Assembly: GCA_006538405.1 (NCBI GenBank)
Contig: BJKQ01000006.1
Coordinates: 2,255,001 to 2,319,000 of the forward strand
Source: Hansfordia pulvinata
Lineage: Eukaryota; Ascomycota; Sordariomycetes; Xylariales
Length of the DNA stretch: 64,000 nt
Reading direction: 5' to 3'
The notes beneath the pieces are model-generated. The model was not told the origin of the DNA. It was given only the letters and a program-made list of their open reading frames with translations, and did no database searches. Shown here one piece after another: positions 12,601 through 25,505 of the stretch. Position 1 is the first letter of the stretch; every line of letters begins with the position of its first letter. Both the position numbers and the translations under genes were made by a program.

Positions 12601-15600
12601 CTGGGGTTTCTGGTCTGTGCTGATGGAAAGATATTGGGATAAAAAAAAAAAACACCGCCCACGACATGGAGCGAGCCGCGGTGGTGCCGTGAGTGCATAT
12701 CGATGCATACGAGTCGGTATCTGCAAAGCAACTCGTACGAGCATTTACCTTACACACATGCTGGTAACTCCGGTTCCGCCTGCACGGCCAAGTACAAGTA
12801 TCTTGATGGCTGGGCACGCTGGGACATGGTCTTGGTCATGCAAACGAGCTTGGGGCGATTCCATCTTGGAAGCATCTTTGCGACCAGCACTACATGTACC
12901 GTCACCATGGCTGATGGCGGACGTGAGATGATGAAATGGGGCAACGCGCTGTCCGCTTCCCAGCATCACAGGGCCAGATCTTGCCTCGCTGCCTGCATCG
13001 CCCTGCCCACTCCCGCGCGTGCGCCTCCGACTGCAGCAGCCCATGCCCTGCTCTGCCTGCAATGCAGAGGGCAAGCAAGCAAGCATCGTATGCTTGGGGT
13101 CCACATGGCGTCGCGAAGGTGGCTCCGGGTCGGCAGACGCTCCGTCCAGCAGTGTGCCCGCTCATCCGTGCCAGCCCCGGGGGGTGTGGGTTGTCGTCGG
13201 GCCATGCGGTCACCCTCGGCCGTCGCATGGAATGCCACTCGACACGGGTCGTCCGTGGCCACGGCTGCACTTTGGAGTGTCAAGCGCGCACCCGCGCGAG
13301 CACACACCATGATGACCGCATGGCCCGCTGGTGTTGCCGAGCAGCTCTTCGGGCCCCGGGATGGGGCCGGGCTCTGCAGTCTTTTCCGCAGCGGATGACC
13401 CTGTTGGCGAATGCGACTGTAGGTGTCTCGCTCGCTGCGTCGCTCCTCCAGCTTGGTCAGACCTGGCCTACAGATACGCAACCCTGATGCAGCCGCTCGA
13501 CTCGCGTTGTTCGATCTGGCAACGTCCACCCCGCGTCGAGCATGGCGGAACGGGCCTACGAGTACTCGTATGTGCGTATACTCGTGCCATACGATACCAC
13601 GTACCGCGTGCAGCACGCGCCTGGAAGCACCCGAAGCACGGGCACAGACAGCCAATATTTCATGCACGGCGACATTGGACGTTTTTGCCCTTCACCGCCC
13701 TGGCGCGCGGGCGGGCGTGGATGGCTGAACCCGTGCCAGCCGCGAGTACGAGTACTTGTACCTACTGTACCCCACTGCATCCACCTATTTGCACAAGAGC
13801 ATCTCCATCGTAATGAGAGCATCTGCACTCGTGCGAGTCTCTCTCGCAACTCATCAGTGCCAGATGCCTCCGGTGGTCTATCCGGCATATCCAATGACCC
13901 AATGCGCACCGCTCAGGTGCGCTCAGGTACAAGTACACGATGCATGAGTGCTCGGGTGCATGTGGGGTCCCATCGGGTCAACCGCGGGTGGTCGTCGGCA
14001 CTGTCAGCCGGGGGGCCACTAGGTTGGCTCTACAAGCAACGAGGCAACCAATCTGTTCCTAGACCTATGGCCGGCGGTCTGCTTACCTGCTGTACGAGGT
14101 TGTAGGGGTAAGTTATACGAGCGGGGCTGGTACACTTTTTGGATCTAGCCTATCCTAGCTATTTTTGTGGGCTCTTCTCTAGTGCTGATAAGATGAATCT
14201 TAGGCTGATAAGTGTGAGAGCTCAAGTATTTATAGCTACCAAAAGGTGATGATAATCTCACTACACAGTTGCTTCAGGAGGCTAGTGGAGACCAAGAGAC
14301 ACTAATGCACTACCTGACAGGGGGAGTAAAACTCCCATACGCAACCTCGTAGCTGCTTCCTGCGGTGTCCGCAAGTCCATCTACTTGAGATGCGGGCTGA
14401 CTGATGGAAAGGCCAAGTACACACCTTAGGTACGAGTACCTACTCGAGGGGGGGGGGGGGGGGCCAGTCAGGGAGTCGTGGTGGATTCAGCCGCGCCCAC
14501 AGGCTGCAGGTGGGCTGTTTTAGGGGTCCTGCCACATCTCGCAGGCTGCACCAGTCGCCTTAGGCGGTGCTTCGGTCCAATCTAGGGGACCATTGGCGTG
14601 TTCGCCTCAGCGCTTTCCGCAGCCCGAAAATATCGTGGCGAGCCCCTGGACCACGCCGCATCATCTCATCCCATCCCGTCTCCCGCTCCCACTCCAACCG
14701 CCAACGCCAGTCTCCCCTTTTACGAGGTCGCCCGGCACGTCTGTGCCGCTGTTGCCGCCTCACTGTGCGCTTGCAGCCAATCCCGCTCCGCCCCCGGCCA
14801 GACTCTCGGAAGGCAACCACGCAGAGAGGAAGAAACAAACAAACAAACAATCAATCAATCAAACAACACCAGCTATTTCCGCCCGAGTCGGATCCCACCA
14901 GCGACGGCTTGGTCTTCATCCCAAGATGGGTCCTGCGGCGGCGGCGGCGGCGGCGGCGGCTCTGCCGGGAAAGCGCGTCTCGTATCGTCATTCTCCCGCT
15001 CCCGGCTGTCAGCGACGCCTTGGCAGCCCAAAAGGCTGCTATTCCTGTCGTTGCGCCCGTCGTGATTGATTGAGGTTGCTGCGCCATCCAGCCTGACCCG
15101 ACTGGGTCAAGCGCCCACGGCCGCGTCAAGGAGCTGGCAGCTCACAGCCCGATAGTGCCGCGAATCCGTCCATCTAGAAGACAAGAATACCATCGCGGCG
15201 AGAACCACCAGTAATCCCCAGAGGCCCCATCGCCATAACGCGTCGACCGGGTGTCCCGTACCGAGGGCTTGGGTATTACGGGCAGTGCGTGCTGGACGGG
15301 CACACGCACACACGAGCTTGGATCAGGGTACAAGCACTCGGACCTCCCACGCGGCGGTGCCGTCATCTTGGGCAGTCTGGAGATTGGGACCTGCGCTGCC
15401 ATGACAGCCTGGCGCAGTTCCATCCCGCCGCACTCGCGCACGACAACGACCAACATCCATGTCGGCGGATGACTGTCCCCCCCGGTACGGCTGCTCATCA
15501 GTTGCTCCTTTTCTCACAAACTATCCAAGCACGAGTAAGTCCAGCAATTGGTACATGCCGACCTGGGCACTACTATCATAAGGACATGCTGGCGTGGCTA

Positions 15601-18600
15601 GGTCCCGCCGTACGAGTACGAAGTGAAGTACTGCGAGTGCCTGTGCGTGGGGACCACATGATGCAATAATGTCGCAACAACGCCCGAGACGGCCAAATGC
15701 TGATCGCCGGCCGTGATCGTCAGGAGCTTGCCCACCTCACTGCTGCTTGGGTACTAGGCCACATAGACAGCTGCCAGGCCTGGCACGTCGGCACGTTTGG
15801 ATGTGGCTCATCCCTGAAGCCTGTCACCTGTGCGTGCTGTGCGTGCCTGCGGTCTCCCGCCCTGGACCGAGCCCGGGGTGACAGACAGGTCAGGCAGACA
15901 GACAGGTCGTGCACGTCGTGGCACGGAGCGCGGCAGCGAGAGGACCTCGAACCCCACGCTGTGGCTTGCGGCCTCCAATTCTACCATTCCATCGACGACG
16001 ATCGCCACAAGGCTATTCATCCTGCCGTCCTCCCACCATCGCTGTGCGGCTCGACCGTCGCACGGGCACGCGAGCTCGTCATTACCACGAAGTGCTCCGT
16101 ACGTATTACTACGCAGAGTTCGTTCCTGCATACGCGCGAACCACGCCACGCATGCGGCCATGCTCGATCAGTCTCCGGCCCCTTTGCTTCCCACTTACAC
16201 CACGCGCCGTTCAGTCTGGCCGGCCAATCGGCAGATCTGGTGGTTACGGGCGAGCAGCAACCACCACGGCATTCGGCCTGGGCTCTCCGTGAGGCCACTT
16301 GGAGTCGGCCAGCAGAAAAGCGCTCATTGTGGCAGTCGACTCACCTTCTTGAGGAACGGCGGGCGTACCGTAAGTTGGATCCAGGGGCGAGCTTAGGAGC
16401 TTCGTCGCTCAACTTGTCCGAGTACAGAGAGAAGAGGGGGCCCACTCCTACGAGTAGTCGTATCCCCGACTACGCCCCCGACCTCTCCAGACCCTTTGGG
16501 CCCCATAGGCTCCATCGTGGCGACTTGCTGAAACTCCAGGCCCGAAACAAATCGAGTTTCTCGCGATGGCAAAGTGAAGAAGGTCTCTTCGCCCCCGTGA
16601 AACGGAAACAGGCTCTCGACCCTCCTGCCAAAGGCGGTTCGCGGCAGGCGCCTTGGGGCAAAAACATGCGAGGCCGTGCGCCGTCGACCTGGCCCGCCAT
16701 GGCTAGGCACAACGGGGTTGCCAGCCAGCTGTCGCCTCACCCGCCTCTCGAGTCGCCGTGTCTGAGACTGCACTCGTGACCCAACGGGCCTCGGGGACCT
16801 CCAAGTCTCAGGGCCGTCTGTCGCAGGGCCCGCATTCTTCAAGGGCCGGCGACGACAACACAGCGTCCAGGGGCAGCCCAGCCGCTGGAATGAGCCGGTG
16901 ACGTCTGGCCTGCCTTGTCGCAGCCCTTCACGAACGAACCCCTCGCGCCCCAACGGGCCCAGGCAATCATGACGAAGCTCAGTCCCGGACCGATGCCTCG
17001 CGTGATTCAAACACATCGACAGCGGAGGCGCCCCGCGGCGCAATCGCCTCGCCTCGCAGGGGATGTTTTGTTTCGCGGCTGTTCTCCGGCTCGCTGCGCC
17101 ATTGGGTGGCCGCAGGAGACGGCGGGCAGCAGCGCCGCCACGAGAAGAGAAACACGGCATGCGCGGTGCTCGCTCCGGTCGGCTTCGTTCTTCAATGTCC
17201 CTCTTTCGTTCCATCGATAATCATCGCACCGCCTGGTCTACGGAGACGTGCTGTAACTTGGCGCCCCCCTGCCGAGTTGAATCTTCCCGCCCTCGTTCCC
17301 CTTCCCCCTGAGATGCTTATGATGCTGTCGTGCCTGTCCATCGGGCTCCTCTGTGAAACGTGTCTAGGGCTCTCGAGGGTGGGTTGTCTTGCTTGCTGAT
17401 AAGATGCAGACTGTCGTCCTTGATGCAGAACTCCCGCCCATCCGCAAAGGAGGGTCGGGGCTGGAAACGCTCCGGCAGCGCAGCGCTTCCTGTGCCTGCG
17501 CTGGCCCCCCTCTCATGGCCCCGAGATTGGCGTCTGCTGAGACAGTAGATGTTGACGGACTGATAGGAAGGCCGTATCTTGCTCGCGCTCTTCCTCTCTT
17601 TTTCTCTCTGGCCTGTCGGGCTGCCGTATCTGGGACCGGTCAAGTCTCACATGGACATGGGCGCAGCTCGTCCTGCCGTCCAGCATGCGCTGCACGGGAT
17701 CACGCATCGAGCCCGCCTGGAATACTTTGGGGATCGAGATATCATTGTTCGCGATCGGGACTCGTTCTTGGGCGCTTCTTCTCGTCTCGTCTCCTCTCGC
17801 GATCGCGACCCAGGGTGGAGAGGGTGAGCTGCTGCCGAGATGCGACAGTGCCCCCCGTCTGGGCACATCTGTGTATTATCTCGTATGCTGTAGATGGGGC
17901 GGGGCGATGTTGCTCAGTTCTATACTGAATCATAATCCATGCCGACGCGTTCGCGTACACCTTCAACGCTCTTGTGCGTATACGGGCAAGCCACTGGATC
18001 CGACGACATTCCCCCCCCCCCTGGAAGTGAAGCAGAGTGCTGGGGTTGACCTGTCCAACGGAAGACTCTTGCCAGGGGTGTTCTGGTCGCCGAAGACACC
18101 GCGAGGTCTGGGCATCGATCTCAAATTTCCAGACGAACTACCAAGCTTGTTCCGTGGGTAGATCATAAACAACCAGACCTGGGGTAGATATCTGACGATG
18201 ACCATGAGCATAATGGGTGAGATATCCTGCTCACCACTGAGCGAGAGCCGAATCCAGATCTTTGACGGGGCTCAGGGCCTGCGCACATGCTTCAAATCAG
18301 GACCGACGGCCGCGGAACATCACTTGGTCATCGTGGCCACCTCCTCGGGACACGGACTGGTCAGACAAACTGATATTGTCTAGCAGGCGCAAACGTCTCT
18401 ACACTCATACAACAGGAGTCCCGAGTCTATTTAGTCCGAACACTGTTCCCACCGCACCAGTCCACGAGAGCCATCGTCGAGGGGGAACGAGAGGACGAGT
18501 GGAAAAGAAACAAACCAAAAAAGAAAGAAGAAGACGAAAGAATCGTTCGAGCCAGCAAGAGCCACGCCACCGTGTATTTCCCCTCCCGCTCCAGAAGGGA

Positions 18601-18900
18601 GAACCTGAACCCTGCGCCCGTCTAGAATCCCACCGCGCCGAACGCCTGCTTTGAAATGTGTTTGCATGCCGTCTCTCGAGTTTCTGAACGCGCACGCGCG
18701 CACGAGGGGAAAGAGAGGGGGGGGGAGGAAATGGAGAAGAGAGGACCGAAATGCAGACGTGACGTCGTAACCACGGAATCCTACTCCTACGAGAGGAAGA
18801 CAGGAAAGAAACTCGACGGAAAGAGACGAAGAAAAAAGAAGGGGAAGACAGCTAACTAAAACCTTGGGACTATCAGCCTATTCGCACCCTCCCCCACCTC

Positions 18901-18936
<36 letters not shown>

Positions 18937-18955
18937 GGGAAAGGCAGACCCCCCT
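9666..18955. other. 9.3-kb gene desert
   Basis: This is the longest interval without a recognisable gene. Several frames over 200 codons exist (for example 10780-11394 minus, 15697-16779 plus, 16393-17214 minus) but their translations are Arg/Pro/Ser/Cys-rich with no domain. They behave as GC-rich chance frames. TACGAGTA/TACTCGTA octamers are dense here (about ten between 10350 and 16450). Other contents are a MITE-like element at 14093-14351, G16 at 14448-14463, a GGC repeat at 14938-14960 and purine-rich DNA at 18500-18860. A (GA)n tract at 18904-18931 sits just 3' of the next gene. Confidence 0.6.
14093..14351. mobile_element. Candidate MITE (259 bp, 10-bp terminal inverted repeats)
   Basis: The left end TACGAGGTTG (14093-14102) is matched exactly by its reverse complement CAACCTCGTA at 14342-14351. 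The ends are flanked by a direct GCTG (14089-14092 and 14352-14355), a possible 4-bp target duplication. Alternatively the outermost TA is a Tc1/mariner-type TA duplication. The interior is visibly more A+T-rich than the surroundings, has no reading frame, and contains two CTGATAAG copies. A solo LTR reading (TG...CA at 14101-14343) was considered, but the flanks are inverted, not direct. No second copy was seen in the window. Confidence 0.45.
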
Positions 18956-20304
18956 TCAGACGCCGCCATACTGCCCCATCCCGCTGGCGTGGCTGGCGCC
19001 GCTGGCCGACCGGTGCCTGCCCGTGGAGGGGGGCGAAGGATACGACGACGACGACGACGGTGCGGCGACGGCGGTGGTGGTATGCATCTGGAGCTGCATC
19101 TGCATCTGCATCTGCTGAAACCCGGAGCCGGAAGCCCCCTCACCGCCACCGGCACCGGGGACCCCCGCCGCCGGTGCCGGTGCCGCCGCCGCCTGCCGAC
19201 CAGCAGTCGCACCTCCGACGGCAGTGGCCCAGAAGCTCCCCTGGCTATAACCGCCAGCGCCGCCGCCGCCACTACCGCCAGCGCCGCCCATGAGAGCGAG
19301 GCGGCTGGGCCGCGGGCGGCCGTTGGAGTAGCGGCGGATGCGGTTGCAGCTCTGCTTGGCCATGTGGCGGTCCCTGCCCGAGTTGCGGGCGAAGACGGCG
19401 CCGCACAGCGGGCAGACGGGCTTGGGTCCGGGACCCCCGCCGCTGCGCTCCTTCAGGTGCCGCATGTAGTTGCTCTTGGAGGAGAACTCGCGGCCGTTGC
19501 AGCCGTGCTCCCAGCAGCGGGGCTTGTTGCTGGCCGACGAGGGGGATGTCGGGGGTTCTTCTTCTTCCTCTTCTTCTTCGTCGTCGTCGTCAGCTGGGCT
19601 TTCGTGGTGGTGGTGGCCGCGGCGGTCGTGGTGGTGGTGGTGGTAGTGGTATTGGTATTGGTGGGCTTCGTCGGGGCCGGTCGTCGTCGTTGTCGTCGCT
19701 ACGGACGAGGCGGAGACGCCACCGCCGCCGCCGCCGATCAGGGACGCGGAAGTGTTCGCTCCCGCCGCCGCCGCCGAGCCCTGCACCGTGTAGCTGTACT
19801 CGTAGTCCGGGTAGTAGTAGGAGGAGGAGGAGGCGGCGGCGGCGGCGGCGTACGGGTCCCCGGCCGCGTGGTAGTGGTCGTGTGAGGCGGCCTGGGGAAT
19901 AGGGGGATCATTGCCGCCGCCGTAGTCCGGGTAGTCCGAGCCGTCGAGGTAGTAGGAGCTGCTCGACAGCCACGACGGGTGTCAGTATAGAAGAGAATGG
20001 GGAGGCGGGTTCCAGCGGGCTTGGTGGCAGGAACACAAGAAGACCACAAGACGACAAGAAGACAAGAAAAAAAAAAAGAAAAAGGAAGCAACAAAACTCA
20101 CCCGTCGTATGGATAGGGCTGCTCGTAGAAGCCCGGGTCGTCGTAGACGGCGCTGTCACCCAGGTCGACGGCGTCGGACCACGACTCGGCCGGCGTCGCC
20201 CCGTAGTCGCCCCAGCCCGCCGGCGCCGCCCCGTAGCCCATGGTGCTGCTGGTGTTGCTGTGGTGGTAGGAGGTCGATGACGACGAGGCTCTCGAATGGG
20301 CCAT
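18956..20304 (-). CDS. C2H2-type zinc-finger protein ('odd-paired-like')
   Basis: Join complement(18956..19958, 20102..20304), 401 aa. Exon 1 (MAHSRASSSSTSYHHS...) joins at phase 2 across a 143-nt intron with GTGAGT donor, CTGAC branch-like site and GAGCAG acceptor. The protein is mostly low complexity: Tyr/Ser/Gly-rich N-terminus, poly-His, an acidic Asp/Glu block, Gly/Ala tracts and a QMQMQMQLQM repeat. A conserved central module reads CWEHGCNGREFS, then RHLKERSG, then CPLCGAVFARN ending RDRHMAKQSC. This is two zinc fingers; the first lacks a second His at normal spacing and the second is CCHC. I recall this CWEHGCNGR module from Sordariomycete proteins annotated odd-paired-like. A nuclear DNA-binding role is likely; the target is unknown. 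Confidence 0.8.
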
Positions 20305-22076
20305 TTCCCGGCCGGGCCTGTGCTGTGGTTCTTTCTTCTTCTCCCTTCTGTCGTTGATCTGCCTTTTCCCTTCTCTTCTTCCGCTGCTTTGTGATTACCC
20401 TACCTGCCTACCCTATGCTGTTCCCGGAAGGGGGGATTCCGAAGGGGGGACGATCCGGGGGGGGGGGGGAAGTGATGGGTTTGGTCTGGATGTGTTTCTG
20501 TCCGGCGAAAAGGGGGGATGCTTCCGTTCCGTGCCTGGGGCTTGATGTTGCGGGGGGCATTCATGTGGAGTTTGTGTTCTTCTTCTTCTTCTTCTTTCTG
20601 TTTCTGTTCCTCCGTCCTTCTATTTCTCTCCTCTGCTGGCTCTTCTTCCTTCTGGAGAGTGGCCTTCACTGGGATGCCTCGACATGAACCCTCTATAACT
20701 AGCAGCACCTCTAAAAGAGAGAGGGAGAGGGAGAGGGAGAGGGAGAAGAAAAAAAAAAAAAAAAGACGGCCCTAGGTGATTTCGGCATGCATGCACGACC
20801 GACCCGGGCGCGAAGTGAGCGGCTATAAGAGGTCTGCCAGACAGAGAGACCAAAGTCCGCGGTAAAGAGAGAGCCCTTGGTCCTTTTCGGTTTCTCGAGT
20901 TGGTCGCGCTGACGATCCGGCTCACACAGCCAGCGCCCCCCCGAGTGGCACGCCTTGGCCCGTAAGATGACACGGCTCAGGCCCAGTAAGTCAGCTCTGC
21001 CTGACGCGGCCCAGCGTCCCAGCGTCCCCCAAAAAAGGCCGTCCAGTTCACTTGGAGGTACGAGTGCTGCCCGCGTGCTGGAGGCAGCAGGTGAGGTTGG
21101 GGCCGAGTGGCGCGGGGCGGAACCGGAGCAGGGGCAGGATGGCCGAGCGTGTGATGTTACAACGGTCGAAAGAGCCGGCGGGTGTTGTGTGCGTGTGTGT
21201 GTGTGTGTGTGTCTGTATCTCCGGCAGCCAACGCTCCGGCGTACGTAGAGACGACGTCAGAAAAATGGAGGGTCGGGCAAGGGGTGTTATTACGGGTTGG
21301 ACCAGGGCAGAGAGAGGCAGGGCAGGGCAGGACACGCGAGCAAGACGACGGGGACGGTGGCAGGCGGGGAGGGACAGACAGACAGACAGGGGGATAGAAG
21401 CATTCTAGAAGGCTCACGGGCTCAGCCGTCTCTGACCAATGTCCGGCACCGTCACCCTGAGTATGGGTGTGAGTCTGACTCTCACTCACCCACCCACTCG
21501 TTGGCTGGCTGGCCATCTCTCAGGGGCTCCCGTTTCAGATACAATACGCCGCAGCCGATGAGGGACATGGCACTCTTGACGTTTATTTTAGGCACGCGGG
21601 GCGTCATCCGCAGCGGTACGGAATTAGAACGTGCGACGGCGGCACGATGTTGTCATTGTGGCTGGCTGGCTGGCTGGCAGCCCCGTGAGTTGGTTGAGGT
21701 ACGAATAACTGGTGCGTGTAGGTGGTTTAGGTACTCGTGGGTGAGGTGAGCCCGGCTCTTTTTTCTTTCTTCTTCTTTTTCTTCTTCTTCTTCTTCTTCC
21801 TCTTCTTTCTGGGAGTATCGATAGAAGGAACAGGGGGTGTCCCGGGCTTACTCATGACCAGCCGCCTGGCCTGTGTTTCTCGTCTCCATCTCCTCCTCTC
21901 TCCTACACGCGCGCGCCCTCTCTCCTGCTGGCTCTCTCATTCCGACCAATACGCGGCCGCAAGGCTTTCCCGGCGTACAAGCTCTGTAACGGCACCACAG
22001 AAAACCAGCCAACCCAAGCCTCCTTTTCGGGACTATAGCCGGCCAGCTCACGCCCCGGCTGAACAGATACGTTCCT

Positions 22077-22135
<59 letters not shown>

Positions 22136-22210
22136 ATCCCTCTCATCTGTCAACCTCTGACTTTCCGGTCTCGCGCGCGGGTAGAGGTACGAGCACTTCC
22201 TCAGGCACGG

Positions 22211-22260
22211 CAAGGTAAGGCAAGGTAAGCCAAGGTAAGGCAAGGTAAGCCAAGGTAAGG
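22211..22260 (+). repeat. 10-bp tandem array, CAAGGTAAGS x5
   Basis: Five copies of CAAGGTAAG followed alternately by G or C, so the true unit may be 20 bp. Each copy contains AGGTAAG, a near-perfect splice-donor string. No gene overlaps it. Confidence 0.9.
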
Positions 22261-22586
22261 CAGGGGGCAGGCGGAGGGGCACAGGCAAAAGAGCGGCTTG
22301 GCAACGAGGTCAGCCTACTCCGCTTTCTTCCGTAATGCTGACTGACCACTCTTCTCTCTTCTTTCCTTCTCTGTTCTTCTGCTGGATGCGCGCTCTCTGA
22401 TAGGTTCCCCCTCCCCTCCCCCTCTACGGCTGATGCGCAACGTCGTCTTTCTCCCTAAAGCGTTGCGCCTCCAAGACGTACATCCGAGTATGCGTAGTGT
22501 ACACCGACGCCGATCTCCCCCTTAGACACTCCCCCCCCCCCCCCCCTTCCAAAACGCGGGAGCGAGTATGGCTGTGTGTGTGTGTG

Positions 22587-22634
22587 TGTGGCAGTGTGGC
22601 AGTGTGGCAGTGTGGCAGTGTGGCAGTGTGGCAG
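22587..22634 (+). repeat. 8-bp tandem array, TGTGGCAG x6
   Basis: Six perfect copies directly downstream of a (GT)n tract at 22572-22590, apparently grown out of the dinucleotide repeat. Confidence 0.9.
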
Positions 22635-24398
22635 TGACGAGGATGACGATGACGACGATGATGTGTGCGTGTGCGCATGTGTGACCGGGAAGAGCCTTGT
22701 CGCCGTCTCTTGGAAATGATAGACCGACATCGAGTCGAGAACCAAGCAAAGAAGAGCCCCCCCCCCAAGAAACAAGACCGAGAAGAAAAAAAAAAAACCC
22801 CATAGGCAGGTCCTGCGATCCTGCGGCACGGCAGGACACTTACACGAACCACCGCCTCGCCGCCTGTGACCAACCGCCGAGTCTTTCTTTCTATTTCTAC
22901 GCCGCGCCCACTCGTCCGTCTACTCGTACGAGGGAATTCCGGGGCACGCCGTGCGTCGTCACGTAAACGCGCAAGCGTGTCAGCACGAGGGGCCGGTTCG
23001 CGCGCGCGCGCCTCTGTATGTCCGTCCGTCTGGAGAGGCCGTCATTGGGCCATTTATTTTTTCGGTGTTCCCTTTTTTTCTTCGGGAGTCAGCCGGCCCG
23101 ACCGGGGGTGCTGCTGCTGCTGCTGCTTCGGCTGCTTTTCATCTCCGTCTTTTCCTTGTCCTCGCTCTCGGGCTTGGGACTTACCTGCTTACCTATCTAG
23201 TTGTGTGTAGCCAGTAAGACCGGCAACCGCATACACCTGCGGCGTGGAAACGTGCGAGGTTAAACCCACAGGGCTGTGCTGTGGTGTGCTGTGGTGTGCC
23301 GCAGCGTATACTCGCAAGGAATTACTCGGCAGCAAGGAGCCAGGCGATCTACGAGTACTCGTATGTCTCTAACCTCGAAGGAAAAAAAGAAAGAAAAGAA
23401 AAACAGACAAGAGAGAAGAAGGAGCAGCGCGTGGCTCAGCCTCGCACGCCATTCGCTTTTCCCCTCCGCCTCCCGGACAGCGGGCGGGCGCCGGCCCCGC
23501 GCCCTCCTCCTCTCTCTGTCGCTATTATCCTATCATCTATGTCACCGGGAATCGAGGCGACGATGGGCCCACTGATATCGGCCTCCTGTGTCCTGTATTC
23601 CTGTATTCCCATGTCACGCTGTTATGGGCCGGCCCGGTGTATAGTAAGCAGCGTCGAGAGGCTCGGGAGGGGCCACGCGGGCGACGGCTCCACCGCCTTA
23701 GCTGCCTTATTATTATTACCTGGTAACCACTCATGCGGGCACCCGGCTGGGCATCTACGAGTACATCTATATTTACTGAGGTCGTATCTGACGAATGTAC
23801 CTCGGGTTACGAGTACTACCTACCTACCTACCTATCATTGGGCTTCTGGAAGGAAATGCTGCTTTTCTCAGCTTCTTCCTTCCCGCACCCCTTCCGGCTC
23901 GGAGCCCACTCTGTCTTGCCTACCACGAATCCGATACCACGGGGCCGGGCTTCGAAGGGAGAGAGGGAGGGCGATCCGGGGTTCTCCCGGTCGAGAGCGA
24001 GCAGCGGCTGCAAAGACCTTTCGGGGGAGGGGGTCCTTTGCCGTGACACTATGGGTCCGGCTACGTGGACAGCTTTGTGAGGGTGTGTGTGTGACTTACT
24101 ACATGCGCCCGCGCGCGCGCGCGCGCAAGAAGCTGAGCCACACGAATGATCGAGTGACTAAGTAAGTGAGTGAGTGAGTGAGTGAGTGAGTTCTCGCGCG
24201 GCGTCTGCTGTTTAGAGGAGGGACAAATAGAAAGTGAAAAGAAGAGGACGTTCACAACAAGAGGGAAAAAGGGCGAATCGGATGCCGCCAGGCCCGCAGA
24301 GGAAGATAGTCGTACTCGTGGTTGCGCCGTGCCGTTGCCGGCGGGCTGTCTGCCCCGAGGGAGGGATGTGCCCTGTTATCTCTGTCTCTGTCTCTGTC

Positions 24399-24511
<113 letters not shown>

Positions 24512-25505
24512 GCGTGCCTCAACCAACCTCGCTGCCGCCTAAGTACGGTATTCCGGAAGCGTGTCGGGGGCTGAGTGTACGAGTGCGCGCGCGGCGAAGG
24601 GGGGGGCTCCTATTTGCTTCGATATGAACCATTCGCATCCCACGTTGCACCGACGGCGCGGGTCGTCGCACACACTCAGACGCACGCGCACAACGCGCAT
24701 CTTTCTCGTGATGGTTGCCAGATCCGGACGGCGGCCTATGTCTCTCTCACATGGCTGCCACACATTGTATTAGGGACACACACACACACACTCGCGCCTC
24801 GCCACGCCACGGCACAGCTTGGTCTTGGCCTACGCAAGCGGAGCCGCCTCTCGCCTGCTCGTGCGACGGCGACGGCGACGGCGACTGTCCGCGGACCAGG
24901 ACCGGAGAGAGAGACACATACACGCCGAGAAGAAGAGAGAGAGAGAGCTGACTGAACTGTGCTGTACTGCCACGCAAGGTCAGTAGCACCACATTGTTGG
25001 CTGAGGGGATTGTTTGACCGCATTTTATTTTATTCAATCTGTATACTCGTATTTGGGAGGTGGAACAAGAAAGACAAAAGAAGAAGGAAACATTCGAGAT
25101 GGGATCTGTCTAAATTCCACGCGTGTGCTGGTCCGACTCGGGACTGTCGACGGCAACCGACACAGCCCGCGCTTTCGAACCCTCCCTTCTCTGTGTGTGT
25201 GTCTCCTCGTTCTCTTTAGAAGGAATAGACTGCCACGAGACAAAAAGAACGAAAGATCACTGCCAGTCCCGCGCAGGCGGGCGGGGACGGAGCAAGTACC
25301 AAGACTGGAGGAGGAGAGGGAAAGAAAGAAAGGAAAGAGAAGAGAAGAGACGGACTTTAGAACAGGTGATTCAGAGCGGGCCCAAGATCCGAATCCGCCC
25401 CCCTTTTTTGGGGTTCTGTCTCTCTCACTTGCCCCCCCCCCCCCCCCCCCCCTTTCTCTCTCTCCTCTCACCTCTTCCAACCTGGATCCCCCTCGGATCC
25501 CCGTC

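Noticed and set aside
14101..14343. Solo-LTR interpretation (TG...CA)
   Set aside because: The flanking 5-mers are inverted (GAGGT/ACCTC) instead of direct, so a TIR element fits better.
15697..16779. 360-codon plus-strand open frame
   Set aside because: Cys/Arg/His-rich translation without any domain or fungal-like composition; opposite-strand frames of similar length overlap it. GC-rich chance frame.
16393..17214. 273-codon minus frame
   Set aside because: Arg-rich chance frame; no domain, competing frames on the other strand.
23281..24165. 294-codon plus frame
   Set aside because: Translation has no recognisable block and runs through microsatellite-like sequence.
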